DNA of 64,000 bases, taken from NCBI RefSeq assembly GCF_029395535.1, contig NZ_CP113920.1, forward strand, positions 806,001 through 870,000. Direction: 5' to 3'. Of the stretch, positions 18,216 through 25,955 are shown in pieces. Source of the stretch: Bifidobacterium sp. ESL0732. GTDB taxonomy: Bacteria; Actinomycetota; Actinomycetes; Actinomycetales; Bifidobacteriaceae. Positions within the stretch are counted from its first letter, which is position 1; the number at the start of each line of letters is the position of its first letter. The notes under the pieces were generated by a model, which had not been told where the DNA came from, did not search any database, and saw nothing but the letters and a program-made list of their open reading frames with translations. The position numbers were made by a program, and so were the translations under genes.

Positions 18216-19505
18216 ATGGCGTTGATTACATTGGACAAGGTCTCCAAGATCTATCCGAAGGGCACCAGACCCGCCCTCGACCATGTCAACCTCAACATCG
18301 AACGCGGCGATTTCGTCTTTTTGGTGGGCGCTTCTGGCTCTGGCAAAACGACATTGCTCAGTCTTCTGCTGCGTGAGGAGGAAGCAACGGATGGCGAAAT
18401 CCGCGTGGCCGGCAACGACTTGCGCCGCTTGAGCCCCCGTCAGATTCCGCAGTACCGTCGTTCCATCGGCTTCATTTTCCAGGACTACAAGCTGCTGAAT
18501 AACAAAACCGTCTGGCAGAATGTCGCCTTTGCGCTTGAGGTTATCGGCACACGCCGTTCGACCATCAAGTCGTTGGTTCCCAAAGTTCTTGAAACCGTTG
18601 GTCTTACAGGCAAGGAAAAGAACTACCCGCACGAACTTTCCGGCGGCGAGGCCCAGCGTGTGGCCATTGCGCGCGCCTACGTCAACCACCCGCAGATTCT
18701 TCTGGCCGACGAGCCCACCGGCAATCTCGACCCCACCACATCACTGGGCATCATGGAAGTCCTCGACGCCATCAATCGCACCGGCACCACCGTCGTCATG
18801 GCCACCCACAACGAGGAAATCGTCAACTCCATGCGCAAGCGTGTCGTCGAACTGCACGCCGGCAAGATCGTGCGTGACGAGAACAAGGGCAGCTACGATT
18901 CGGCCCGGTACTTCCCGGATGCTGAAGTGGAATCCAAAGCGAAACGGGTTATCGACCCCGCTGCCAACAAATTCAAGCGTCCGCAGACGCCAGTCAATGC
19001 CATATCGACAACATCTGGGCAGAATCTCGACTCCTCACCCATCGACGACCGTTCCGTGGTCGCTACGCAAGCCATGGATGCTGTCGCCGACGCAGTTGCC
19101 AACGGAACCGGCGAAAACGAAGGCATTGCCCGTCTCGCAAGCGCCATGCACTCCGGCAGAACGGGACGGTATGGTGAGGCATTCCAGTCCGCGGAAACCA
19201 CGATGACGTGGGGCAAGGGTCTTAGTGCCGAGGAGATGACCGGTGCGCACAAATCGCTGTCGGATTCGGGTCAGCCTTCTGAAACCAAGCGGACAGTAAA
19301 AGCCGATAAGACGAAGTCCGATACGGCGAAAACCAAGGCCAAGGCGCCGTCTCTGCCAGCGCCTCCGGTTCCGCCGTCACAAGCGAAATCCGAATCACCG
19401 TCGAAGTCAAAATCGAAGTCGGCGGCCGCCACTGGTGAGCAAAGAAAACAGGTTCAGAACGCACAGGGCCGTAAGGGCGGCAAGAATGCTGAGGAGCGGA
19501 AATGA
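18216..19505 (+). CDS. ftsE: Cell division ATP-binding protein FtsE with long C-terminal tail
   Basis: ATPase of the FtsEX complex, which sits at the septum and activates peptidoglycan hydrolases. Walker A GASGSGKT is at residues 38-45, the ABC signature LSGGEAQR starts at 141, and Walker B ILLADEP has D165-E166. The ABC domain ends near residue 225, where most FtsE proteins stop. This protein runs to 429 residues; the extra 200 are low-complexity, rich in Ser, Lys, Ala, Thr and Pro, and likely a disordered cytoplasmic tail. ATG at 18216 follows AAGGAAACGGC. The stop overlaps the ftsX start by four bases (ATGA), indicating translational coupling. Confidence 0.95.
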   Translation: MALITLDKVSKIYPKGTRPALDHVNLNIERGDFVFLVGASGSGKTTLLSLLLREEEATDGEIRVAGNDLRRLSPRQIPQYRRSIGFIFQDYKLLNNKTVWQNVAFALEVIGTRRSTIKSLVPKVLETVGLTGKEKNYPHELSGGEAQRVAIARAYVNHPQILLADEPTGNLDPTTSLGIMEVLDAINRTGTTVVMATHNEEIVNSMRKRVVELHAGKIVRDENKGSYDSARYFPDAEVESKAKRVIDPAANKFKRPQTPVNAISTTSGQNLDSSPIDDRSVVATQAMDAVADAVANGTGENEGIARLASAMHSGRTGRYGEAFQSAETTMTWGKGLSAEEMTGAHKSLSDSGQPSETKRTVKADKTKSDTAKTKAKAPSLPAPPVPPSQAKSESPSKSKSKSAAATGEQRKQVQNAQGRKGGKNAEERK

Positions 19506-20425
19506 GAGCACGATTTATCCTTTCTGAAACATGGACGAGTCTCAAGCAGAATGTCTCGATGATTCTTTCCGTGCTTCTGGTCACCTTCATTTCCTTCCTC
19601 TTTATCGGCGCTTCCGGCCTGATGCAGGCGCAGATCACCAAGGCCAAGGGGGATTGGTACAAAGAGGTCGAAGTGGTGGTCTGGCTTTGTCCTGATGGCA
19701 CCAGCCAGGTCGCCAATTGCTCGGCAGGCAAGGCTCCGACCCAGCAGGAGATTCTCCAACTGCAGGAGAAGATTCACAGGGAACTTGGCAATGTCGTTTC
19801 TAAGATTTCGTACGAAAGCCGCGAGGACTTCTATAAGAACACGTTCCTTAAGCAATATCCCCACGGTATCTATCAGGGCCGTACCCTTACCGCAGCCGAT
19901 ATGCAGGATTCGCTGAGACTCAAGCTCAAGGATCCGACGAAATATCAGGAGGTCTCCGAGACCCTGACCGGTAGCCAAGGCGTCGAGGAGGTGGCCGATC
20001 AGCGTCAGATCTTCGATCCGGTATTCGCCATATTGAACAAGGGGACAGGCGTCACGCTTGTCTTGGCTGCCGTCATGGTTGTGGTGGCAGTATTGCTGAC
20101 CAGCATTACCATACGTATGAGCGCGGCGTCAAGGAAAAACGAGACCGAGATTATGCGCTTGGTGGGCGCCTCAAACTGGACGATTCGATTACCATTCATT
20201 CTCGAAGGTGTGTTGGCCTCGCTGCTGGGCTCGTTGTTGTCTTGTGTGGCGCTGAGCGCCATCGTCAAGCTCTTCATCACCGATTGGCTTGCACAAAATG
20301 TGCAATGGATGCCGTTCGTCAATCAGACGACCGTGTGGCTAATGGCTCCGGCGTTGATTATCGGTGCGATGCTGCTTTCCGCAATCGTCTCGACCATATC
20401 GCTCCGTCGATACCTCAGAGCCTAA
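19502..20425 (+). CDS. ftsX: Cell division permease-like protein FtsX
   Basis: 307-residue membrane partner of FtsE. It has the family topology: a cytoplasmic start (MRARFILSETWTSLKQNVSM), one helix at about residues 20-42, an extracellular domain to about residue 175, and three C-terminal helices containing the FtsX-domain segment RKNETEIMRLVGASNWTIR. The outer loop contains two Cys (WLCPDGT and VANCSAG) that could form a disulfide and is expected to touch the CHAP hydrolase encoded next. The start overlaps the ftsE stop. FtsEX does not transport; it passes ATPase-driven movement to the hydrolase (family knowledge). Confidence 0.95.
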   Translation: MRARFILSETWTSLKQNVSMILSVLLVTFISFLFIGASGLMQAQITKAKGDWYKEVEVVVWLCPDGTSQVANCSAGKAPTQQEILQLQEKIHRELGNVVSKISYESREDFYKNTFLKQYPHGIYQGRTLTAADMQDSLRLKLKDPTKYQEVSETLTGSQGVEEVADQRQIFDPVFAILNKGTGVTLVLAAVMVVVAVLLTSITIRMSAASRKNETEIMRLVGASNWTIRLPFILEGVLASLLGSLLSCVALSAIVKLFITDWLAQNVQWMPFVNQTTVWLMAPALIIGAMLLSAIVSTISLRRYLRA

Positions 20426-20527
20426 TCGAGTGTATTGCAAAATGTATGAAAAAGTATCGCAAATTTTTCACGCACTTTCGGGTGGATACGTTACAATGGT
20501 AAAGCCCGAAAAGGAAAGGTGAATTCC

Positions 20528-21859
20528 ATGCGCAAGCAGAAACAAATGACCGCAGCCTTCAGTGTGCTGATCGCTACAGCCATGTTGTGCACAACGGCAG
20601 CCATGACCATGACTGCCAAAGTCCCGCAGGCTCAGGCATCCACCATGAGCGAATACCAGCAGGCGGCCGCTAGTCAGGCCGACCTGAAGAGCCAGTTGGC
20701 CGGGGTCGACAGCGACCTTGCCAACCAGATCATACAGCTCAACGATTTGACGACCAACAAAATTCCTGCCGCCCAGGCTGCGGCACAGACCGCGCAACAA
20801 GGCGCGGACCAGGCCAAGAACCTAGCCCAGGCGACCTCTGACAGGCTTGCGGCCGCCCAGAAAGACAAAGCTGATCTCGAGAAGAAGATCGCCCAGACCG
20901 GTGCAGATTTCGATGACGCCAAGGCCGGTGTGGCCGCTCAAGCCCGTGAGAATTTCCATGGTTCAGAAGCGGCCGACGTGATGAACGTCGTTACCAAGTC
21001 CAGCACCACCAAGGATTTCGTCGACAAAATGCAGTCCTCGGCGGCCGTCACCCGCAGCGAGGTCAATGCGGCGAACGCCGACGCCAACACGCTCGGTACT
21101 TCGATGAATCGCAAGCAGCGTCTTGCCGCAATTGAAACGCAGATTTCCACACTGAAAGACAAGGCCGATAGCGAGGCCGCCAGTGCTCAGCAGGCCGCTG
21201 AATCGGCACAGGCTCAGCAGACCAATTTGCAGGCTTTGCGAGATCAGGGCGCCCAGGCACGTGAAAGCCTTGAGTCGCAGAAGAGCTCGTTGACCACGCA
21301 ATCCGCCCAGCAGGCGGCACAGATCGCCATCCTGCAGTCGCAGATTGACGCACAGAACCAGCAATGGGCCAACAGCCAGCAACCGAGCGCGAGCCAAGGT
21401 GTCGGTCAGGCCGGTAACTCGAGCTATATTCCCAGCAATCCAGCTCCGGTCTATAATCCTCCTGCTTCGCCGGTATCCGGCGGCGGCAACCATCCTTCCG
21501 GTGACTCCGGCAATGCCTATCCTCCGCGTCAGTGCACCGAGTGGGCCTACCTTCGTCGTCACCAGCTTGGCTTGCCCGTCGGCTCCTACTTCGGCAACGG
21601 TGGCCAGTGGGCCAATTCCGCCCGCAGTCTCGGCTATCAGGTCGACAGGACTCCGTCATACGGTGCCATCGTGGTCTTCTATCCGGGCCAGAGTGTTGGC
21701 GGCCATTGGATAGCCGATCCTTACTATGGGCATGTGGCCATCGTCGAAGGCGTGTGGGGCAACACCATCGCCATTTCGGAGGGCGGCACCGGTTTTGCGA
21801 CCTTCCCGGCCAACGAGGTGTTGAATGATGCCTACAATTACGAATACATCCATGGCTGA
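20528..21859 (+). CDS. Secreted coiled-coil CHAP-domain peptidoglycan hydrolase (PcsB-like)
   Basis: 443 residues from the ATG at 20528, with AAAGGAAAGG eight bases upstream. A signal peptide spans about residues 1-38 (hydrophobic core FSVLIATAMLCTTAAM, cleavage near AQASTM). Residues about 40-285 are an Ala/Gln/Lys-rich coiled coil. A Pro/Gly/Ser linker follows, then a CHAP amidase/endopeptidase domain with Cys336 in RQCTEWAY and His402 in YGHVAIVEG. This architecture matches streptococcal PcsB, which is activated by FtsEX, and the gene lies directly after ftsX. The role in daughter-cell separation is inferred from this. A terminator follows. Confidence 0.92.
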   Translation: MRKQKQMTAAFSVLIATAMLCTTAAMTMTAKVPQAQASTMSEYQQAAASQADLKSQLAGVDSDLANQIIQLNDLTTNKIPAAQAAAQTAQQGADQAKNLAQATSDRLAAAQKDKADLEKKIAQTGADFDDAKAGVAAQARENFHGSEAADVMNVVTKSSTTKDFVDKMQSSAAVTRSEVNAANADANTLGTSMNRKQRLAAIETQISTLKDKADSEAASAQQAAESAQAQQTNLQALRDQGAQARESLESQKSSLTTQSAQQAAQIAILQSQIDAQNQQWANSQQPSASQGVGQAGNSSYIPSNPAPVYNPPASPVSGGGNHPSGDSGNAYPPRQCTEWAYLRRHQLGLPVGSYFGNGGQWANSARSLGYQVDRTPSYGAIVVFYPGQSVGGHWIADPYYGHVAIVEGVWGNTIAISEGGTGFATFPANEVLNDAYNYEYIHG

Positions 21860-21895
21860 TCTGACGATTTAAGATTCCAAGCCGGTTTAGCGCGG

Positions 21896-21930
21896 GCGCG
21901 CCATTCACAAAAGGATGGCGCGCTTGTGTT
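21896..21930 (+). terminator. Intrinsic terminator after the CHAP hydrolase
   Basis: GCGCGCCAT (21896-21904) pairs exactly with ATGGCGCGC (21915-21923), followed by TTGTGTT. Confidence 0.8.
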
Positions 21931-22112
21931 ATTGTCAGAGAAGTAAATATGGCTCAACGGTCTTGGCTGATTGGTCGGCCCAGAGGCCATGACAGTGCTC
22001 GTCAAACAACCTGAATAGATTGATGAGGCGGCATCGTCAATCGGGAATGTCGTCGAAGCAATGATTGTTGATATACGGGGTGCACAATACGAGTAAGGGA
22101 AAAGGTTAGTGA

Positions 22113-22592
22113 ATGGCGAAGGAACAGGGTACGAAACTTATCGCGCAGAACCGTAAAGCGCGGCACAACTACACCATCGAGGACCATTATGAGGCGGGGC
22201 TGGTGCTCACCGGCACTGAGGTAAAGTCCTTGCGCGAGGGACGCGCCTCGCTGGCCGAATCGTTTGTCTCCATCGACCGCAATGGCGAGATGTGGCTGGA
22301 GGGCGCGAATATACCGGAATATCTGAATGGTACTTGGAACAACCACGCGCCCAAGCGTAAGCGCAAACTGCTCCTGCACGCTTCGCAGATCGCCAAGCTC
22401 AGCCGCCAGACGGAAGCCAAGGGCTATACAATCGTGCCGCTGAGCCTCTATTTCAAGGACGGCCGCGTGAAAGCCGAAATCGCCTTGGCCCGTGGCAAGA
22501 AGGAATACGACAAGCGCCAGTCCTTGCGCGAGGCGGAAGACAAGCGTGAGGCATTGCGTGCGATGCGTTACAAGAACAAGTTGGTGCGCTGA
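22113..22592 (+). CDS. smpB: SsrA-binding protein
   Basis: Binds tmRNA and delivers it to stalled ribosomes for trans-translation. The 159-residue length is standard. Family blocks are [52 protein letters not shown] and the basic C-terminal tail [20 protein letters not shown], which occupies the mRNA channel in family members. ATG at 22113 follows a weak site, AAAAGGTTAGTGA. Tagged proteins would be handed to ClpXP, encoded at 52.4-55.3 kb. No tmRNA gene is visible beside it. Confidence 0.96.
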   Translation: MAKEQGTKLIAQNRKARHNYTIEDHYEAGLVLTGTEVKSLREGRASLAESFVSIDRNGEMWLEGANIPEYLNGTWNNHAPKRKRKLLLHASQIAKLSRQTEAKGYTIVPLSLYFKDGRVKAEIALARGKKEYDKRQSLREAEDKREALRAMRYKNKLVR

Positions 22593-22634
22593 GACACGTC
22601 TTATCTTGAATGTCCATTTATTGAGACGGATTTT

Positions 22635-22677
22635 TTGCATAAATACGCAAGTAAGTATATTATGCATTTATACGAAG
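22635..22677 (+). promoter_or_regulatory. Operator-like boxes upstream of the amino acid binding protein
   Basis: An imperfect palindrome TTGCATAAATACGCAA (22635-22650) is followed by TTATGCAT (22660-22667) and TATACGAAG (22669-22677). A possible -10, TATATT, lies at 22656-22661 between them. The last two words recur before the permease gene at 23906-23924, the second in inverted orientation. The TGCATA/TGCA look recalls arginine-repressor boxes of actinobacteria, but that assignment is tentative. Confidence 0.5.
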
Positions 22678-22716
22678 AAGGCGGACTGTTCGAATCCGCC
22701 CCAGAGAGGATTCAAC

Positions 22717-23646
22717 ATGTCGCTGAAAATTACCAAGTCGATTAAGGTCGTTCTAGCCGGTATCTGTGCCACTGCGATGCTGGCCAGCGTGGCCGCTTGC
22801 GGCACCACCGACGAAAGCGATCAGAGCGCAACGCCGAAGAGCAGCAACTCCAACACCAGTTCGGTCAAGAAGGACGACAAGATCGCCGCCATGCTGCCGG
22901 AGTCCATCAAGAAGGATGGCAAATTCACCATCGGTGTCTCCCCAGATTATGCGCCCGCCGAATTCCTCGACAAGGACGGCAAGACGCCGATCGGTTATGA
23001 AATGGACCTGGCCAAGGCCATTTCGGCCATCTTCGGTTTGAAGTTCGAAGCGACCACCGCCGAGTTCGATTCGATTCTGCCTGGCATCGGCTCGAAGTAC
23101 GACGCCGGCATTTCCGGTTTTACCGTCACTCCGGATCGTAAGGGTGCCGGCGAATTTGTCTCGTTCCTCAACGTAGGCTCCTCCTTCGTTGTTCAGAAGG
23201 GCAACCCGAAGAAGCTGACGACCGATAACCTCTGCGGCAGCAGCGTAGCGGTGCTGACCGGTACCGTCCAGGAGACCACGGTCAAGAAGCTCAATGCCCA
23301 GTGCACCGCCTCCGGCAAGAAGGCCATCGACGTTCAGTCGATGAAGGACCAGACGATTGTGGCCACCAACGTCGCTACTGGCAAGGCCGATGCGTTCTGT
23401 GCCGATTCGCCGGTCTCAGGCTATGCGGTCAAGCAGAACGGTGAAAAGCTCGAGCTGATGGGCAAGACCTTCGACACGACTCCCGAGGCCGTGGTGCTCA
23501 AAGCGGGTGATACCCAGACTGCAAAGGCTGTACAGGCCGCGATTCAGAAGCTTATGGACGATGGCACCTATATGAAGATCCTCAAGTCCTGGGGCAATGA
23601 GAGTGGTGCCATCAAGGAATCCAAGATCAACGATTTCGCGGCCTGA
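22717..23646 (+). CDS. Amino acid ABC transporter substrate-binding lipoprotein
   Basis: 309 residues from ATG at 22717, preceded by AGAGAGGA; the longer open frame upstream overlaps smpB and is not coding. A lipoprotein signal ends in the lipobox ASVAAC at about residues 23-28, so the protein is tethered to the outer face of the membrane. The body is a family 3 solute-binding domain: FTIGVSPDYAPAEFLDKDG, GYEMDLAKAISAIFGLK, ISGFTVTPDRKG and GKADAFCADSPV. The substrate is probably a polar or cationic amino acid or cystine. The permease and ATPase genes follow after a gap containing a hairpin, so the binding protein may be made in excess. Confidence 0.9.
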   Translation: MSLKITKSIKVVLAGICATAMLASVAACGTTDESDQSATPKSSNSNTSSVKKDDKIAAMLPESIKKDGKFTIGVSPDYAPAEFLDKDGKTPIGYEMDLAKAISAIFGLKFEATTAEFDSILPGIGSKYDAGISGFTVTPDRKGAGEFVSFLNVGSSFVVQKGNPKKLTTDNLCGSSVAVLTGTVQETTVKKLNAQCTASGKKAIDVQSMKDQTIVATNVATGKADAFCADSPVSGYAVKQNGEKLELMGKTFDTTPEAVVLKAGDTQTAKAVQAAIQKLMDDGTYMKILKSWGNESGAIKESKINDFAA

Positions 23647-23670
23647 TCGGCATTGGTTTTAAGCTGAAGC

Positions 23671-23718
23671 GGTCCGATCGATCCCGTTTGTATGGGTGTC
23701 GATCGGACCTTGTCTTTT
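23671..23718 (+). terminator. Terminator-like hairpin between binding protein and permease genes
   Basis: GGTCCGATCGA (23671-23681) pairs exactly with TCGATCGGACC (23699-23709), with an inner TCCC/GGG pairing, followed by TTGTCTTTTC. It would end or reduce transcription into the permease gene, which seems to have its own promoter. Confidence 0.75.
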
Positions 23719-23905
23719 CGGTAGATCGACGATAGGTGGATTGTATCGGCTGGTGGTCATTGCTGCCGGCCGTGTAGTTTGCTGGTGCTTATATCGGGAC
23801 AGACCGGCTGCGACCGGTCGGTGTTTGGCGGTCGATTCGCCTCGCCCTGCAATATAAGTGGATAGGTTTCGCCCTTTGGATTCTGTATATGAGATAAAAT
23901 GGCAA

Positions 23906-23926
23906 TTATGCATAGCTTCGTATAAT
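23906..23926 (+). promoter_or_regulatory. Promoter/operator upstream of the amino acid permease
   Basis: TTATGCAT (23906-23913) and CTTCGTATA (23916-23924) repeat the words found before the binding-protein gene. A perfect -10, TATAAT, lies at 23921-23926. The rest of the 366-base gap (23647-24012) holds the hairpin above and no gene. Confidence 0.5.
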
Positions 23927-24012
23927 ATACAAGCAGGTTGTATGTGGTCGAATCTCAATAGGATAGGCGCCGGGTGCTGTTGAGCGTGCCAGGTGTTAAA
24001 GGAAGGTGTGTT

Positions 24013-25002
24013 ATGACGCGTAACCATGAATCGGATGGGCTCGACATCCCCAATCGGATCCACGCAAGGCCGGTGCATCGTCCCGGTTCGTTGATTGCCG
24101 GCATCATCGTCGCGCTGCTCGCGGTGCTGCTGGTGCACGGCATGATCACCAACCGCAACTTCGAATGGCCAACCGTCTGGAAATACCTGTTCAACGAGCA
24201 CGTCTTGAACGGCATCGGCTGGACGCTCATCCTCACCGTCACCTCGATGCTCATCGCCATCGTGCTGGCCGTGCTGCTCGCGGTGATGCGCAAGTCCGTC
24301 AACCCGGTGCTGCGCGCGGTCAGCTGGTTCTGGATCTGGTTCTTCCGCGGCACTCCTATCTATACGCAGCTGGTGTTCTGGGGCTTGTTTGCGGTCTTGA
24401 TTCCGACGCTTTCACTCGGTATTCCCTTCACCAAAATCAATTTCTGGCAGATGAAAACCGAACAGCTCAACAACCTCATCGCTCCCGGATTCCTGGCGGC
24501 GATGCTGGGATTGGCGCTGAACGAATCCGCGTATCTGGCCGAAATCGTGCGTGCCGGCCTAGAGGCCGTGGACCCCGGTCAGAGCGAGGCTGCGGAAGCG
24601 CTCGGCATGCCGCGCACCATGATCATGCGCCGTGTGATTCTGCCACAGGCCATGCGCATCATCGTGCCGCCCACCGGCAACGAGGTCATCAGCATGCTCA
24701 AAACCACCTCGTTGGTCTCCGCGGTGCCGTTCAGCCTTGAGCTTCAGTTCGCTTCCGACGCCATCGCCCATCGCATCTACAAGCCGATTCCGCTGTTGAT
24801 GGTGGCATGCTTCTGGTACTTGGTCATCACCTCCATCCTGATGGTGGTACAGGCGCGGATCGAACGGTACTTTGGCAAGGGGTTCAACGAACGTTCCAAT
24901 GGCAACGTCACCGACGGCGGCGATGTCAAAGCCGAAAAGTCAGCAGCCAAAGTGGCCGAAGGCCACGAAGGTGCGACGACCTTCCTTGGATTGAACGCTT
25001 GA
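24013..25002 (+). CDS. Amino acid ABC transporter permease
   Basis: 329 residues from ATG at 24013, with AAAGGAAGG upstream; the frame is open earlier but lacks coding character. Family His/Glu/Gln membrane permease with about five or six helices: the first at about 35-55, then [20 protein letters not shown] and the later helices. The ATPase-contact (EAA) loop is [34 protein letters not shown]. It forms the channel, probably as a homodimer since only one permease gene is present. It pairs with the binding protein before it and the ATPase after it, 23 bases downstream. Confidence 0.93.
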   Translation: MTRNHESDGLDIPNRIHARPVHRPGSLIAGIIVALLAVLLVHGMITNRNFEWPTVWKYLFNEHVLNGIGWTLILTVTSMLIAIVLAVLLAVMRKSVNPVLRAVSWFWIWFFRGTPIYTQLVFWGLFAVLIPTLSLGIPFTKINFWQMKTEQLNNLIAPGFLAAMLGLALNESAYLAEIVRAGLEAVDPGQSEAAEALGMPRTMIMRRVILPQAMRIIVPPTGNEVISMLKTTSLVSAVPFSLELQFASDAIAHRIYKPIPLLMVACFWYLVITSILMVVQARIERYFGKGFNERSNGNVTDGGDVKAEKSAAKVAEGHEGATTFLGLNA

Positions 25003-25025
25003 GGCACTTCACGGAGATGAACGAT

Positions 25026-25886
25026 ATGACGACGAACGAAATGAAAACGCAGACACAGGCCACGGCGGGTCAACAGGAATCCGGCAGTGCCGTGAAAGCC
25101 GCGGCAGGCAGCGCTACGGTACCCGCGGTCAAGGCGACGCAGGTGCACAAGGCCTTTGGCGGCCTGCACGTGCTCAAAGGCATCGACATGACGGTGATGC
25201 CCGGTACGGTGACTGTGATTCTCGGACCTTCCGGTTCCGGAAAATCCACGTTCCTGAGGCTCATCAACCAGCTTGAGACCCTGACCGGCGGCAGCATCGA
25301 AGTTGACGGAGAACTCATCGGTTACAAGCACGTCAACCACGGCGGCAAAGACGAACTGCAGACCCTGAACGACAAGGAGATCGCCAAGCAGCGTGAGAAA
25401 CTGGGGATGGTCTTCCAACGTTTCAACCTCTTCCCGCATCGTACAGTGATCGAGAACGTGATGGAGGCGCCCGTACACGTCGCCAAGGTGCCCAAAGCCA
25501 AGGCGAAGCAGGAGGCCATGGCCGAGCTCGAACGCGTCGGCTTGGCCGATCGCGCCGATTATTACCCGATGCAGCTCTCAGGCGGACAGCAGCAGCGTGT
25601 GGCCATCGCCCGCGCTCTGGCGATGCACCCTGACATCATGCTTTTCGACGAGCCGACCTCGGCGCTTGACCCGGAGCTCGTGGGGGAGGTGCTCGGTGTG
25701 ATGCGCTCGCTGGCCGACGCCGGCATGACCATGATCGTGGTGACCCATGAGATCGGATTCGCCCGTGAAGTGGCCGACCAGGTCGTCTTCATGGATGGCG
25801 GCGTGGTCGTCGAACACGGCGGCCCCGACATCATTGACCATCCCCAGGAGCCCCGCTTCAAGGATTTCCTGAGCCACGTACTGTAA
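25026..25886 (+). CDS. Amino acid ABC transporter ATP-binding protein
   Basis: 286 residues. ATG at 25026 is chosen because ACGGAGA lies eight bases upstream; an in-frame ATG at 25017 has no site. The first 35 or so residues are a Thr/Gln/Ala-rich extension before the ABC domain. Walker A is GPSGSGKST, the signature is LSGGQQQR, Walker B is IMLFDEP and the switch His is in [15 protein letters not shown]. This is the PAAT (GlnQ/HisP) subfamily. It energises uptake by the permease and binding protein encoded just upstream. glmS follows 69 bases later. Confidence 0.94.
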   Translation: MTTNEMKTQTQATAGQQESGSAVKAAAGSATVPAVKATQVHKAFGGLHVLKGIDMTVMPGTVTVILGPSGSGKSTFLRLINQLETLTGGSIEVDGELIGYKHVNHGGKDELQTLNDKEIAKQREKLGMVFQRFNLFPHRTVIENVMEAPVHVAKVPKAKAKQEAMAELERVGLADRADYYPMQLSGGQQQRVAIARALAMHPDIMLFDEPTSALDPELVGEVLGVMRSLADAGMTMIVVTHEIGFAREVADQVVFMDGGVVVEHGGPDIIDHPQEPRFKDFLSHVL

Positions 25887-25955
25887 GCACTAAAGTGGTG
25901 AAACTTTCGCGGGGGTGGTGTTGCGTTTCGGGGTTGTCACGTAGACTGGGTTGCT

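Noticed and set aside
22593-22716. tmRNA gene next to smpB
   Set aside because: The gap is too short and lacks a tRNA-like end or tag-encoding frame.
23911-23924. Sequence resembling a loxP arm (ATAGCTTCGTATA)
   Set aside because: 12 of 13 bases match one arm, but the second arm and spacer do not. It is better explained by the repeated CTTCGTATA word.
25887-25955. Possible glmS ribozyme upstream of glmS
   Set aside because: The gap is only 69 bases and lacks the ribozyme core; the element is known from Firmicutes.
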